Positions 8,220-16,160 of a DNA stretch of 41,377 nucleotides are shown piece by piece; position 1 is the first letter of the stretch; each line of letters opens with the position of its first letter. Position numbers and translations under genes: made by a program. The notes under the pieces are model-generated. The model was not told where the DNA came from and did no database searches. It saw only the letters and a list, made by a program, of their open reading frames with translations. The DNA lies in NCBI GenBank assembly GCA_964579675.1, contig CAZOIA010000024.1:1-41377 (forward strand), read 5' to 3'. The stretch comes from CAZOIA01 sp964579675 (GTDB lineage: Bacteria > Planctomycetota > Phycisphaerae > UBA1845 > PWPN01).

Positions 8220-10625
8220 TCAGTCTCCGACCGTGGCGGAGCGGCTCACATACCGAGTGTTGCCCTGTTCATCGCGGACGCGCAGGGCGATCCGGTGCTC
8301 ACCCGGCTCCAGATCGTCGATCGTGAACGACACCGCCTCGCGCTGCGAATCGAAGATATCGTCGTCCGCGGCGAGCGGAATCCACTTGTCACCGCTGTCA
8401 ACGCAGTAGCTGGCGCTGGCGATCCGGCTTGCGGTGTCGGTGAGCGAGGCCTCTACCGCCAACGCATCCGGGCTCTCGGGCTCGACGGATTCGACCGTCA
8501 CCTCCGGAGGTGTGTTGTCCACCGGCACCGGGTCACTGATCCGAGCGTCGGTGAGTTGCGACCCGGTAGGGTTGCCCTTGCCGTCCCGGGCCACCACCCG
8601 GACCTCATACTTGCCGTCGGGTACGGTACGCGTGTCCCAGATGTGCAACGCCTCCTTCGTGTCCTCGGCTATCCGGATCCACCGCGTCGTATCGCAGTCC
8701 CGATAGAACACGTTGTAGACCAGCGGGTCCTTGTTGGGATCGGCGGCTTTCCATTTGATGACCCAATTGTACTCGGGAGGGGGTGGCCCGGACCTGCCAA
8801 AGCCCGATGAGCCCGCGGCGGACTTGACCTTCGGGGAGGATCCCGGCTTCTTCGATTCCTTCAGGGCCGACTCCACCTCCAGCGAACTGATCCGGGGAGC
8901 CCGGTTCTCCTCGATCCGCGGGATCTGAAGTCTGCGAAACGTCGGCGTCGCATCGGGTACCGTCGTCGCGAAGCTGACCCGGTATTGCAGGAACCGGGCG
9001 CTGACGGACGGGATCTGCTGGGGGCTCGTCGCGTCCACCTCCGCCGACCAGTCGTCCCAGGCCTCGGATTCTTCGTCCTCGACATTGCTGCTGCGGGTGG
9101 CGATCGTGAGCGTAGTGCCGCTGGGGATACTGGCGTTCCATTTCAGCCGGCCCCACTTGACGATCTGGCCGGCATCCAGAGCCTTGCTGACGAGCGTTCC
9201 CTCGGCGGCGTAGCGGTCTGCGATTTCAATCAACATGGGGTCGTTGGCGGTGCCGACCACCAGCCGGCCTTCGGGCAACCTGAGTATTGTCGTGGCCTGG
9301 GCCGGCTCAAGCTTGGCGAGCATGGTGGTCCGTTCATCGTCGGGGCTGACGGCGTAGACCCGGCCCTCATTGCCGGTGGCGGCGTATATGGTGCCGTCAG
9401 CCTCGGCCATCGCCAGGACCATGACCGGCTCGCGGAATACTTCGGTCACAAAACCGTCCGTGTCGATCCGGTAAATGACGTTGCCGCCGTCCTTGGCCTT
9501 GGTTCGGGGCACGGATCGGCCTATCGTGCGGGTGATGGGCTTCTTTGGCTCGGTCGGCTTCTTTTCCTCCTTCTTCCCGTCGTCAGCGTTTTTGCCGCCG
9601 GCCGGCTGACTGTCCGGAGCGGACGACTCGCCATCAGCAGGCCGGCTTTCCGCCTGATCGACCTTCTTATCGGATTTGTCGTTGGCCTTTTTCTCGGCGT
9701 GGCCATCAGCGGGGCGGCTTCGTGCCTGACCGGTCTTATCGTGGGTGACGACGGTTACAGCGGCTTGGGTCCGGGGTGACATGCGCCGGGAATGGTCGGG
9801 CTTGCCCCCCGGCTTGTCGGCGACGGCGCGTCCGGGCCGGGCCCCCTTCGCATCGGCCGTCGATGCATATAGGTTGCCGTCCGCGTCGAGCACGATGGCG
9901 CTGATCTCCGGCTCGGCTGCGTCGTACATTACGAACGCCTTGCCGTCGGCTGGATCGACCCGGTAGATCAGGCCGTCGCCGTCCGTCCCGGTGTACAACA
10001 TGGCGTCCGGCCCAATGGCCAGGCAGAGCAGGTTCTTGGGTTTAAGATCGGCCAGGACCTCGCCGTCGGCGCCGTCGGCGTCGATCTTGTAGAGCCGACC
10101 CTCAATGCCGGTGGCAGCGTACACCTCGCCCTCGCAACCGCGGGTCATCGCCCAGACGTACTTCGCCTCCTTGGGCTCGTAGAACACGCTTACCTTGCCC
10201 GTACCGTCGATGCGGTAGATCCTCGCCTGCTTACCCCCGCCCGTGCCGGCCAGCAGCTTGCCGTCCTTGGCGAACAACAGCGACAGCGCGGTGCCCCCGT
10301 CGGGCAGGACGGCGAACTCGGTCACTTCCTTGCCGTCGATCCGGTAGATGACGCCCTTGGGCCCGGTGGCGGCGTAGATCTTGCCGTCCCCCGCCCGGGC
10401 CAGCGCGTTGATCACCTCCGCCTCGCCGTCCGCTTCGTACAGCGTGTCCGTCCGGCGTGCGAGCATCACCTCCCCCCGCGAGGTGACCACCGTGTTCTCA
10501 AGCTTCCCGTCGGTGAAATCCTTCGGTTGCTCATGCGTCCACACCGCGGTCTTGACCGCCAGTCCCGGCGACGTGATCACCCCGACGAGCAGGACCGCGA
10601 CCGCCATTAACCATGATCGATGCAT
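8220..10625 (-). CDS. Secreted beta-propeller protein with C-terminal beta-sandwich domain
   Basis: About 801 residues. The N-terminus has a signal peptide (hydrophobic run MAVAVLLVGVITSPGLA). Residues 40-270 contain repeated blades of the form G-x-(I/L)-Y-A-A-T-G-x-x-G-x-(I/V)-Y-(R/K)-I-D, typical of NHL/SMP-30-like or PQQ-like propellers. A low-complexity linker rich in K, D, Q and P (about 270-375) interrupts them, then two more blades follow (to about 465). The C-terminal half has beta-sandwich features: a VKWGRLKWNASIP stretch, then a fibronectin-like WKAADPNKDPLVYNVFYRD and VPDGKYEVRVVA. ATG 10625 is preferred over GTG 10634 because AAGGAAA lies at better spacing. It is 59 bp downstream of the S55 peptidase-like gene, probably in one transcript. 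Function is unknown; it may bind or sense something at the cell surface. Confidence 0.75.
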   Translation of the reverse strand: MHRSWLMAVAVLLVGVITSPGLAVKTAVWTHEQPKDFTDGKLENTVVTSRGEVMLARRTDTLYEADGEAEVINALARAGDGKIYAATGPKGVIYRIDGKEVTEFAVLPDGGTALSLLFAKDGKLLAGTGGGKQARIYRIDGTGKVSVFYEPKEAKYVWAMTRGCEGEVYAATGIEGRLYKIDADGADGEVLADLKPKNLLCLAIGPDAMLYTGTDGDGLIYRVDPADGKAFVMYDAAEPEISAIVLDADGNLYASTADAKGARPGRAVADKPGGKPDHSRRMSPRTQAAVTVVTHDKTGQARSRPADGHAEKKANDKSDKKVDQAESRPADGESSAPDSQPAGGKNADDGKKEEKKPTEPKKPITRTIGRSVPRTKAKDGGNVIYRIDTDGFVTEVFREPVMVLAMAEADGTIYAATGNEGRVYAVSPDDERTTMLAKLEPAQATTILRLPEGRLVVGTANDPMLIEIADRYAAEGTLVSKALDAGQIVKWGRLKWNASIPSGTTLTIATRSSNVEDEESEAWDDWSAEVDATSPQQIPSVSARFLQYRVSFATTVPDATPTFRRLQIPRIEENRAPRISSLEVESALKESKKPGSSPKVKSAAGSSGFGRSGPPPPEYNWVIKWKAADPNKDPLVYNVFYRDCDTTRWIRIAEDTKEALHIWDTRTVPDGKYEVRVVARDGKGNPTGSQLTDARISDPVPVDNTPPEVTVESVEPESPDALAVEASLTDTASRIASASYCVDSGDKWIPLAADDDIFDSQREAVSFTIDDLEPGEHRIALRVRDEQGNTRYVSRSATVGD

Positions 10626-10684
10626 ACCTGACACTTTCCTTTTGACAAAGACTGTTTCGACCTCGTGGTCACCCTCACCCTGAG

Positions 10685-12631
10685 TTATTGGTCCGCACGC
10701 CGGCTCACCTGAATCGACAGCGATCGCTGGCCGCCGACGTGGAAACCCGTCTCGTGTTGGACGACCAGTGCCTCCGAATACGCCCGTACGTCGCTGCGAA
10801 GGGTGTCGGCGAGAATCTTCCGCCGAAACGAGGGCAGCTCGGGCATCTCGACCCTCTTGACCGCCACGCCGCCGGTGGGCAGGCCCAGGCGCATATACAG
10901 ACGATTCTCGGGAAACGAGCCGATGAGATTCAACGCTTCGATCGTCTCGGCCAACGTCTCCACGGTGAACAGGTGCGGCTTGGAGGACTGCAACGCGCTC
11001 AAGTACGTTTGGGCCGAGCCCACCGTCAACTCGTATTCGCCGTCCGGAATATCAGCGGGCAAGGTCAGCGCGTAGCTCGCGTCGGTGAACTTCGGAGCCT
11101 GGCGGAAGTGGAACCACCGGATGTGGACCGTCACCGTCTCGCCGGGCTCGAAAACGGTTTTCGCCATTGTGACTTCATCCATGAGGCCAACTCGGGCCCC
11201 TTCTTCGATGGTTACCTCAACCCTGGCCCGCGTGGCTTTGGCCTTTCCGAACGGTGCGTCCATGAGGATCAGCATCGGGACCATGAGATCCAACGAGATC
11301 GCAAGCATACCCCTCTGGCTCGTGAAGTTGCTGGTGCGATAAGCGCCCAATCCTTCGAAATGGGCCTCGATGACGTATCGGATCGAGTGCTCTCTCGGGG
11401 GGTCGCTGTGTGCGAAAATGCTCTCCAGTAAGCCCACGCGCATCAGCGCGGGCGTCATGAACTCCTCGTGGACGACGTCGTAGTGGTACGATCGCTGTCC
11501 CCGAAGATCCGTAACAATAACATCCAGGGGCACCATCTTCGGTGTCTTACCCCGGGTTCCGAAGATACCGGTGGCCTCGTCGCCCCACAGGGTACCGACG
11601 GTCTTCAGGGCACCCCCGAGCTTGCTGGAGCGCAGGACCGACGGGATGACCGTGTGAACGAACCCGGTGGCCAACGGCAGCTCGACCGAACCCGTGCCGA
11701 ACAAGGAATGGCCGAAACCGAGCACCCGATCCCCGTCCACCTCGGTGCAGGTGCCTAATGCTTCCATCTGGATGTCCCCGGTAACCAGCGGCACGCACAG
11801 GACCGATCCCGGCTTCAGCTCGACGTTCCGGGCCTCGGCCTGGGCCGCTTCACTCGCACCGCCCGAGGCGATCGGCACCAGCCCGAACCGCTCGAACCAG
11901 TCGCTCAGGAAAGCCATCGTCCGGTCGCTGGCCGCGGAGACCGTGACCGGGGTCATCAGTGGGCGGAGCTGCCCGGCCGGCGCCGGGGCGCTCGACCGCC
12001 GCGCAGGCAAGGGTTCGGTCGGCCCGTTCAGGATACTGAAACGCGATGCCTCGTCGGTCGGCTCAGGACACACGCGCCTCATCAGCTCCGCGAGTGCGTA
12101 CCCTGCCGCCCGCCCCCCGCCCGATTCCCGTGCCGGCGCCAGCGCCCTCTTCGAGGAGCCTGCGGGAGGTGGCTTATCGGGCCTGCGGATCTCGGGGATA
12201 TCAGCCATTTGCGTGATCGGCTGGACCCCGCAGATCGGGTCCTTGCCGAAGCTCCAGCCGAACGCCACCGCTCCGAACAGGCGCTCCTTCCCGGTCTGCT
12301 CCTCCCGGATGTAGCACGGCGAGCCGCTCATGCCACCGACAACGCCGCTGTGCTCGAGGTTAAGGCCCGAGCAGCGGATCAGGATAACATCCTGCTTGGC
12401 ATAATAGGCGTTGCGCATCACCGAGATGACTTCAAGCTCGAAGGTCTCGATGGTGGTGCCGGCCATGACCGTCCGGCCAAACCCTTTCATGCCCGGCCGG
12501 ATTTCGTCCGGCGAGATGTACCGGGATCGGTCGATTTCCGCCCGCGCCGGCGCCGGTGTCGCAACCGTCGCCATACCGGTCAGCATCGCCATCGGGCCGA
12601 TCAGGCGTCGCCATCCCTCGGTCCGCTGCAT
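10685..12631 (-). CDS. SpoIVB peptidase S55-domain protein, exported
   Basis: A 648-residue protein with an N-terminal signal peptide (to about residue 31, APARAE). The next 130 residues resemble the SpoIVB (MEROPS S55) serine protease domain: an IRPGMKGFGRTVM segment, an IRCSG strand, and GVVGGMSGSPCYI near residue 100. The serine in GMSGSP is the expected nucleophile. After an insert rich in Pro, Ala and Ser, a second conserved region contains GDIQMEALGTCTEVDGDRVLGFGHSLFGTG, which is also seen in S55-type proteins and includes a histidine (GFGHS) that could be catalytic. The C-terminal 250 residues are beta-rich and unassigned. The gene is preceded by GAGGAGG and lies upstream of the propeller gene on the same strand. 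There is no sporulation context here, so the role is unknown and the activity is inferred from motifs. Confidence 0.8.
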   Translation of the reverse strand: MQRTEGWRRLIGPMAMLTGMATVATPAPARAEIDRSRYISPDEIRPGMKGFGRTVMAGTTIETFELEVISVMRNAYYAKQDVILIRCSGLNLEHSGVVGGMSGSPCYIREEQTGKERLFGAVAFGWSFGKDPICGVQPITQMADIPEIRRPDKPPPAGSSKRALAPARESGGGRAAGYALAELMRRVCPEPTDEASRFSILNGPTEPLPARRSSAPAPAGQLRPLMTPVTVSAASDRTMAFLSDWFERFGLVPIASGGASEAAQAEARNVELKPGSVLCVPLVTGDIQMEALGTCTEVDGDRVLGFGHSLFGTGSVELPLATGFVHTVIPSVLRSSKLGGALKTVGTLWGDEATGIFGTRGKTPKMVPLDVIVTDLRGQRSYHYDVVHEEFMTPALMRVGLLESIFAHSDPPREHSIRYVIEAHFEGLGAYRTSNFTSQRGMLAISLDLMVPMLILMDAPFGKAKATRARVEVTIEEGARVGLMDEVTMAKTVFEPGETVTVHIRWFHFRQAPKFTDASYALTLPADIPDGEYELTVGSAQTYLSALQSSKPHLFTVETLAETIEALNLIGSFPENRLYMRLGLPTGGVAVKRVEMPELPSFRRKILADTLRSDVRAYSEALVVQHETGFHVGGQRSLSIQVSRRADQ

Positions 12632-12666
12632 AGGGTTCCTCCTCGATGGGGCCTTGCCGGGTGGTT

Positions 12667-12695
12667 ACTGTATACATCTATCGGCTCGGGGGCAA
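12667..12695 (-). promoter_or_regulatory. Weak candidate promoter for the S55 peptidase-like gene
   Basis: On the minus strand, TTGCCC (12695-12690) and TACAGT (12672-12667) are 17 bp apart, each with four of six consensus matches. It lies about 36 bp upstream of the ATG at 12631. It shares the divergent intergenic region with the rnc promoter. Confidence 0.3.
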
Positions 12696-12755
12696 CTGAT
12701 CCGATAAGAACCTCCCGTCTTTGCCAGATTCCCTTCTCTGGGCAGCTTACTCAAT

Positions 12756-12784
12756 TTGACAGATGCCACGGACGATGATAGCAT
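12756..12784 (+). promoter_or_regulatory. Candidate sigma70-type promoter for rnc
   Basis: A perfect TTGACA box at 12756-12761 is followed after 17 bp by TAGCAT at 12779-12784, which matches four of six bases. An alternative GATAAT at 12788-12793 is spaced too far. The element lies about 125 bp upstream of the GTG at 12911. Confidence 0.5.
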
Positions 12785-12910
12785 GGTGATAATGGATCCG
12801 GTCTCCCGAGCCCGTGCGGGTCGGGTGGCTCCCTGGCCTGTGGCGCAACTCGCCCGGCAAGGACGTGCGAATTCCGCCACCGGCCTGGCTGTTCCGGCTA
12901 GGTTAGAACC

Positions 12911-13639
12911 GTGACCGAAAATGAAGACCTGCAACAGGTGCAGGAAGTCATCGGGTATTCGTTCAAGGATCCCCGCCTCCTTGCGTGCGCACTGACCCAC
13001 GCTTCGATTGCCGAGGCCCGGGTCAACAGCAACGAGCGGTTGGAGTTCGTCGGAGATGCCATCCTCGGGATGGTCGTCTGCCACGAGCTATACCAGCGAT
13101 TCCCCGCCTACCTCGAAGGCGAGTTGACTAAGATCAAGTCCTCCGTCGTCTCGCGGAGGACGTGTGCCCAGATCGCGCGGAAGCTGGGCTTGCCTCGCTT
13201 CCTATATCTGGGCAAGGGTATGAGCGGCCGGGGCCGACTGCCTGATTCGCTGGCGGCGGCCGTCTATGAGTCCCTCATCGCCGCCATCTACTTCGACCGC
13301 GGCAACATCGAGGACACCCGCGAGTTCATCCTCCGGACCGCGTCGGAACACATTGCCCGGGCTGCCGAATCCGAACACCAGCGCAATTTCAAATCGCAGC
13401 TACAGCAATACGCCCAGAAGGTGCTGATCGCTACGCCGGGCTACGAGCTGTTGGATGAAAAGGGGCCTGACCACAGCAAGTGCTTCGAGATCGGCGTGGT
13501 CATCCGGGGCCGCCGGTACAGCAGCGCCTGGGGCCCGTCCAAGAAAGAGGCCGAGCAGAAGGCCGCCTACATCGCACTCCGCGAACTCGACGTCATCGAG
13601 CCCATGCCCGAGTTCGAACCGGAACCCGCCGAGCACTGA
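12911..13639 (+). CDS. rnc: Ribonuclease III
   Basis: RNase III cuts double-stranded RNA in rRNA and mRNA processing. The 242-residue length is normal. The nuclease domain has the signature NERLEFVGDAIL near residues 38-49, which supplies two of the acidic metal ligands, and the GELTKIKSSVVS helix. The C-terminal dsRNA-binding domain (about 160-230) ends in SSAWGPSKKEAEQKAAYIAL. In the second acidic motif, normally A-D-x-x-E-A-L, this protein reads LAAAVYESLI: the glutamate (E. coli E117) is kept, but the position of E. coli D114 appears to be alanine. The start is GTG; no in-frame ATG sits near it, and the Shine-Dalgarno is weak. The neighbouring genes are transcribed away from or towards it, so it is probably monocistronic. 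Confidence 0.93.
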   Translation: MTENEDLQQVQEVIGYSFKDPRLLACALTHASIAEARVNSNERLEFVGDAILGMVVCHELYQRFPAYLEGELTKIKSSVVSRRTCAQIARKLGLPRFLYLGKGMSGRGRLPDSLAAAVYESLIAAIYFDRGNIEDTREFILRTASEHIARAAESEHQRNFKSQLQQYAQKVLIATPGYELLDEKGPDHSKCFEIGVVIRGRRYSSAWGPSKKEAEQKAAYIALRELDVIEPMPEFEPEPAEH

Positions 13640-13663
13640 CCGGTGATACAAATGATGAACGCG

Positions 13664-13810
13664 GAACGATGAATGATGAATGATGAACGATGGATGATGA
13701 ACCGGGAATGATGACTGACGAATCGGGAATCACCGATGAGTATACGTCCCACGTTCAGCACTTCGCATTGATCATTCCATTCATAATTCATCATTCATAA
13801 TTCATCGTTC
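13664..13810. repeat. Long imperfect inverted repeat between convergent genes (GATGAA-type)
   Basis: The left arm 13664-13693 and the reverse complement of the right arm 13781-13810 agree at 26 of 30 positions without gaps. Both are built from GAACGATGAA and TGATGAA words, with an 87-base loop. The structure lies between rnc (+) and the DUF1571-like gene (-). The right arm overlaps the last 16 bases of that gene and encodes its terminal ENDEL. The arms are AT-richer than the neighbourhood. A role as bidirectional transcription end or RNA hairpin is inference. Confidence 0.7.
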
Positions 13811-14670
13811 TCTTCTGATTCCGGGTGGTCCTTGCTGAGTCGGAAGTCGGCGTCGGTGAGGGTGACGGCGGCATCGACGGCGGTGTAACGGTAGCGGGCG
13901 TCGAGCTGGCCGGGCTTGAGCCAGAGATCGACGCCGGCGGGGAGCAAGGTCTCGGCATCAATGTAGAAGTCGCGCTGTGTGTGGCGGTACCCCTTGAATG
14001 GGAGCTGCTCGATGCGAAGGTGGTGGGCGGGACGATGCATGGGTTCGAGATCGACCAGGCCCCGGTACCCGGTGGTCAGCACCTTGACAAGCTCGGGGTC
14101 GTCGAAGAGCCTCAGGATCCGGCGGGTCACCTGAGCGAGCCCGAAGTTGGTGATGGGGTTCCTGGCCTTGCCGATCTTCGCTGGCAGCGAAGGGTCGATG
14201 ATCCGCACCTGGGGTGGGAACGGGAAGATCCCGTGCCGCTCGCGGACGATCAGCTTGTTGTCGCTGCGGCCGGCGACGTACACCGATTCGCAGTAACTGC
14301 TCCGGGGATCGTCCCACTCGAACTTGACGCTGAACGGGTCCTTGCGGAATGTGGCCCGGATCTCTTCCATCGGCCCCAGTGTGGGAAACAGGGTGCCCAG
14401 TCGCTCCTGGCGATAGAACAACAGGCGGTACTGCTCCAGGGCATCGCAGTGCTCATATACGTCCCGCAGGTACGCGACGGGGTCGGCTTCGATACGCTTT
14501 CCTTCCTTTGCATAACGGGTCTCGGGCGTGTCGATCCGGGCTGGGGCCTCCACCGTTGCGCCGGCACCGCACCCGCTCACCGAAGGGACCATGGCCGTTG
14601 CCGCCAGTACTAGGGCGTAAGGGGCCAACAGCGATAGACCGTAGGTCGTGAGTCCTGTGATTGCTCTCAT
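13795..14670 (-). CDS. DUF1571-like lipoprotein
   Basis: About 291 residues. The N-terminus is a hydrophobic signal with lipobox VSGC around residue 34, so the mature protein is probably lipid-anchored. The body resembles DUF1571 proteins: an EQYRLLFYRQERL segment followed by FRKDPFSVKFEW, a central beta-rich part, and a C-terminal LLPAGVDLWLKPG stretch. No enzyme motif is seen; I infer an outer-membrane or periplasmic carrier-like fold. ATG 14670 (AGGA seven bases upstream) is preferred over a TTG at 14691 that overlaps the fucosidase stop. The gene follows the fucosidase gene directly on the same strand. Its last five codons lie inside the GATGAA inverted repeat, so the original stop may have been replaced when the repeat arrived. 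Confidence 0.65.
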   Translation of the reverse strand: MRAITGLTTYGLSLLAPYALVLAATAMVPSVSGCGAGATVEAPARIDTPETRYAKEGKRIEADPVAYLRDVYEHCDALEQYRLLFYRQERLGTLFPTLGPMEEIRATFRKDPFSVKFEWDDPRSSYCESVYVAGRSDNKLIVRERHGIFPFPPQVRIIDPSLPAKIGKARNPITNFGLAQVTRRILRLFDDPELVKVLTTGYRGLVDLEPMHRPAHHLRIEQLPFKGYRHTQRDFYIDAETLLPAGVDLWLKPGQLDARYRYTAVDAAVTLTDADFRLSKDHPESEENDEL

Positions 14671-14687
14671 AGAACTGTCCTGTCCGT

Positions 14688-16160
14688 TCAATTCGCTGGC
14701 GAAGAGCTTCGAGACTCCCGGCTCGTCGGTGCCTCGAGTTGAACAACGACAATCGTGTCGATCGACTGCCGGTGCGAGGCGGGCACGGAGACCTTGATGC
14801 CTTGATTGCCCTGATCCACAACGACCGGCCCGCCGGTCAGGAGTGAGCTGGCCACGATCTTCCGGTTAAAGGCGGGTAAGGTAATGCAATCGCCGTCCTG
14901 GGATTGCCAATCGAGGACGTGAAGGTAGACCGTGTTACCCTTGTGCGTACTGGCTCCCCACGGCCCGGGTCGGAAGGGTCCCCCGCAGGTGCCGTAGATG
15001 CTTTCGCCGCAGCGGGCGAGCCACTCGCCGATCTCCTTGAGTCGCGCGACCTGGCGGGGCTCGATCTCGCCGGTGGGCATGGGGCCAACGTTGAAAAGCA
15101 GGTTTCCGTCTCCACCCACGCATCTTACGAGGGTGTGGATGCACTCCTTGAGTGACTTGATGCGATCGTCGGGTTTGAAGGCCCACTGTTGGCCGATCGT
15201 GATGCAGCTTTCCCACGGGGGATGGGTCTGGAACTTGCCGATTTTCTGCTCGGGCGTGTCGAAGTCACCGGGCAGTCCGGCCCGGTTGTTGATGAGAACC
15301 GCCGGTTGAAGACCGCGGATCATCTTGAACAGGTTCTCGGAGTCCCAGTCCTTCGCCTTCCCGCCGAGGCCGTCGAACCAGATGATGTCGATCTTGCCGT
15401 AATTGGTGCACAGCTCGCGAAGCTGGCCGTGCAGATACCGGATGTAGCGGGCGTGGCTGGCCGTCCGGTAATCCGGGTGATGCCAGTCGGGAGGGGAGTA
15501 GTAGAAGCCCAGCCGCAGGCCCCCCTGGTGACAGGCCTGTGCAAGCTCAGCCACCACGTCGCGTTTGAACGGCGAGTTGGTGATGTTGTAGTCGGTCAGC
15601 TTGCTGTCGAACATGGTGAAGCCGTCGTGGTGCTTGCTGGTGAAGACCAGGTACTTCATGCCGGCGGCCTTGGCGATGGCGACCCACTGCTTTGCGTCGA
15701 ACCGGGTCGGGTTGAACTGCTTGTAGAGGTTGTCGTAGACTTCGACGGGGATCGAGCCGGTGCCGCGACTACCCCGGCGCTCGCCGCCCCGCGACCAGCC
15801 GATCTCGGTGCCCTTCAGGCTCACCGGCCCCCAGTGGATGAACAGGCCGAACTTCGCGTCACGCCACCATTGCATGTCCGCCGGACGGGCCCGGAGGAAA
15901 TCCATGGCTGCCTTGGGCGCCTCGGGCGGGGCAGCCAATGTCCTGGCGGCGGGGATTGCCGATGCGAGGGTCGCTATCGCGGCGACCAGGTACGCCAGGC
16001 GGGCGTTCGCGATCAGGCCCGCGCTCGGCGGCCGAAAGACCGCGCGGGCTGAAGCCCGCGGCTCTTTGTTGGCGCTTAATCGCGCACGGCGATTCAGTAG
16101 TACCAGGTAGGTGTCCGATGATGCTGAACCGAGACTTCCGGATCGTGTGATCGTTCCCAT
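14688..16160 (-). CDS. GH29 alpha-L-fucosidase, exported
   Basis: Family GH29 removes terminal alpha-L-fucose with retention. Seen here: AKFGLFIHWGPVSL early in the domain, YLVFTSKHHDGFTMFDS, FYYSPPDWHHPDYR, and IDIIWFDGLGG, whose aspartate is at the nucleophile position. LLFNVGPMPTGEI ends the barrel, and a short C-terminal beta domain follows. A hydrophobic export segment (ARLAYLVAAIATLASAIP) lies about 50 residues after the only ATG, at 16160. The stretch before it overlaps the end of the Qng1-like gene by 67 bp and contains the palindromic repeat at 16043-16060. The true start is therefore doubtful; a non-ATG start such as CTG just before the hydrophobic segment is possible. Likely role: release of fucose from algal or mucin-type polysaccharides in the periplasm or outside. 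Confidence 0.88.
   Translation of the reverse strand: MGTITRSGSLGSASSDTYLVLLNRRARLSANKEPRASARAVFRPPSAGLIANARLAYLVAAIATLASAIPAARTLAAPPEAPKAAMDFLRARPADMQWWRDAKFGLFIHWGPVSLKGTEIGWSRGGERRGSRGTGSIPVEVYDNLYKQFNPTRFDAKQWVAIAKAAGMKYLVFTSKHHDGFTMFDSKLTDYNITNSPFKRDVVAELAQACHQGGLRLGFYYSPPDWHHPDYRTASHARYIRYLHGQLRELCTNYGKIDIIWFDGLGGKAKDWDSENLFKMIRGLQPAVLINNRAGLPGDFDTPEQKIGKFQTHPPWESCITIGQQWAFKPDDRIKSLKECIHTLVRCVGGDGNLLFNVGPMPTGEIEPRQVARLKEIGEWLARCGESIYGTCGGPFRPGPWGASTHKGNTVYLHVLDWQSQDGDCITLPAFNRKIVASSLLTGGPVVVDQGNQGIKVSVPASHRQSIDTIVVVQLEAPTSRESRSSSPAN
16043..16060. repeat. REP-like interspersed palindrome, copy 2, inside the fucosidase N-terminus
   Basis: CGCGGGCT, centre GA, AGCCCGCG forms a perfect inverted repeat with 8-bp arms. 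Read in reverse complement, the flanks CAAAG and GAGCCG resemble those of copy 1 at 7676-7694. It lies within the first 45 codons of the fucosidase frame, coding for part of KEPRASARAVF, upstream of the hydrophobic export segment. Confidence 0.65.
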
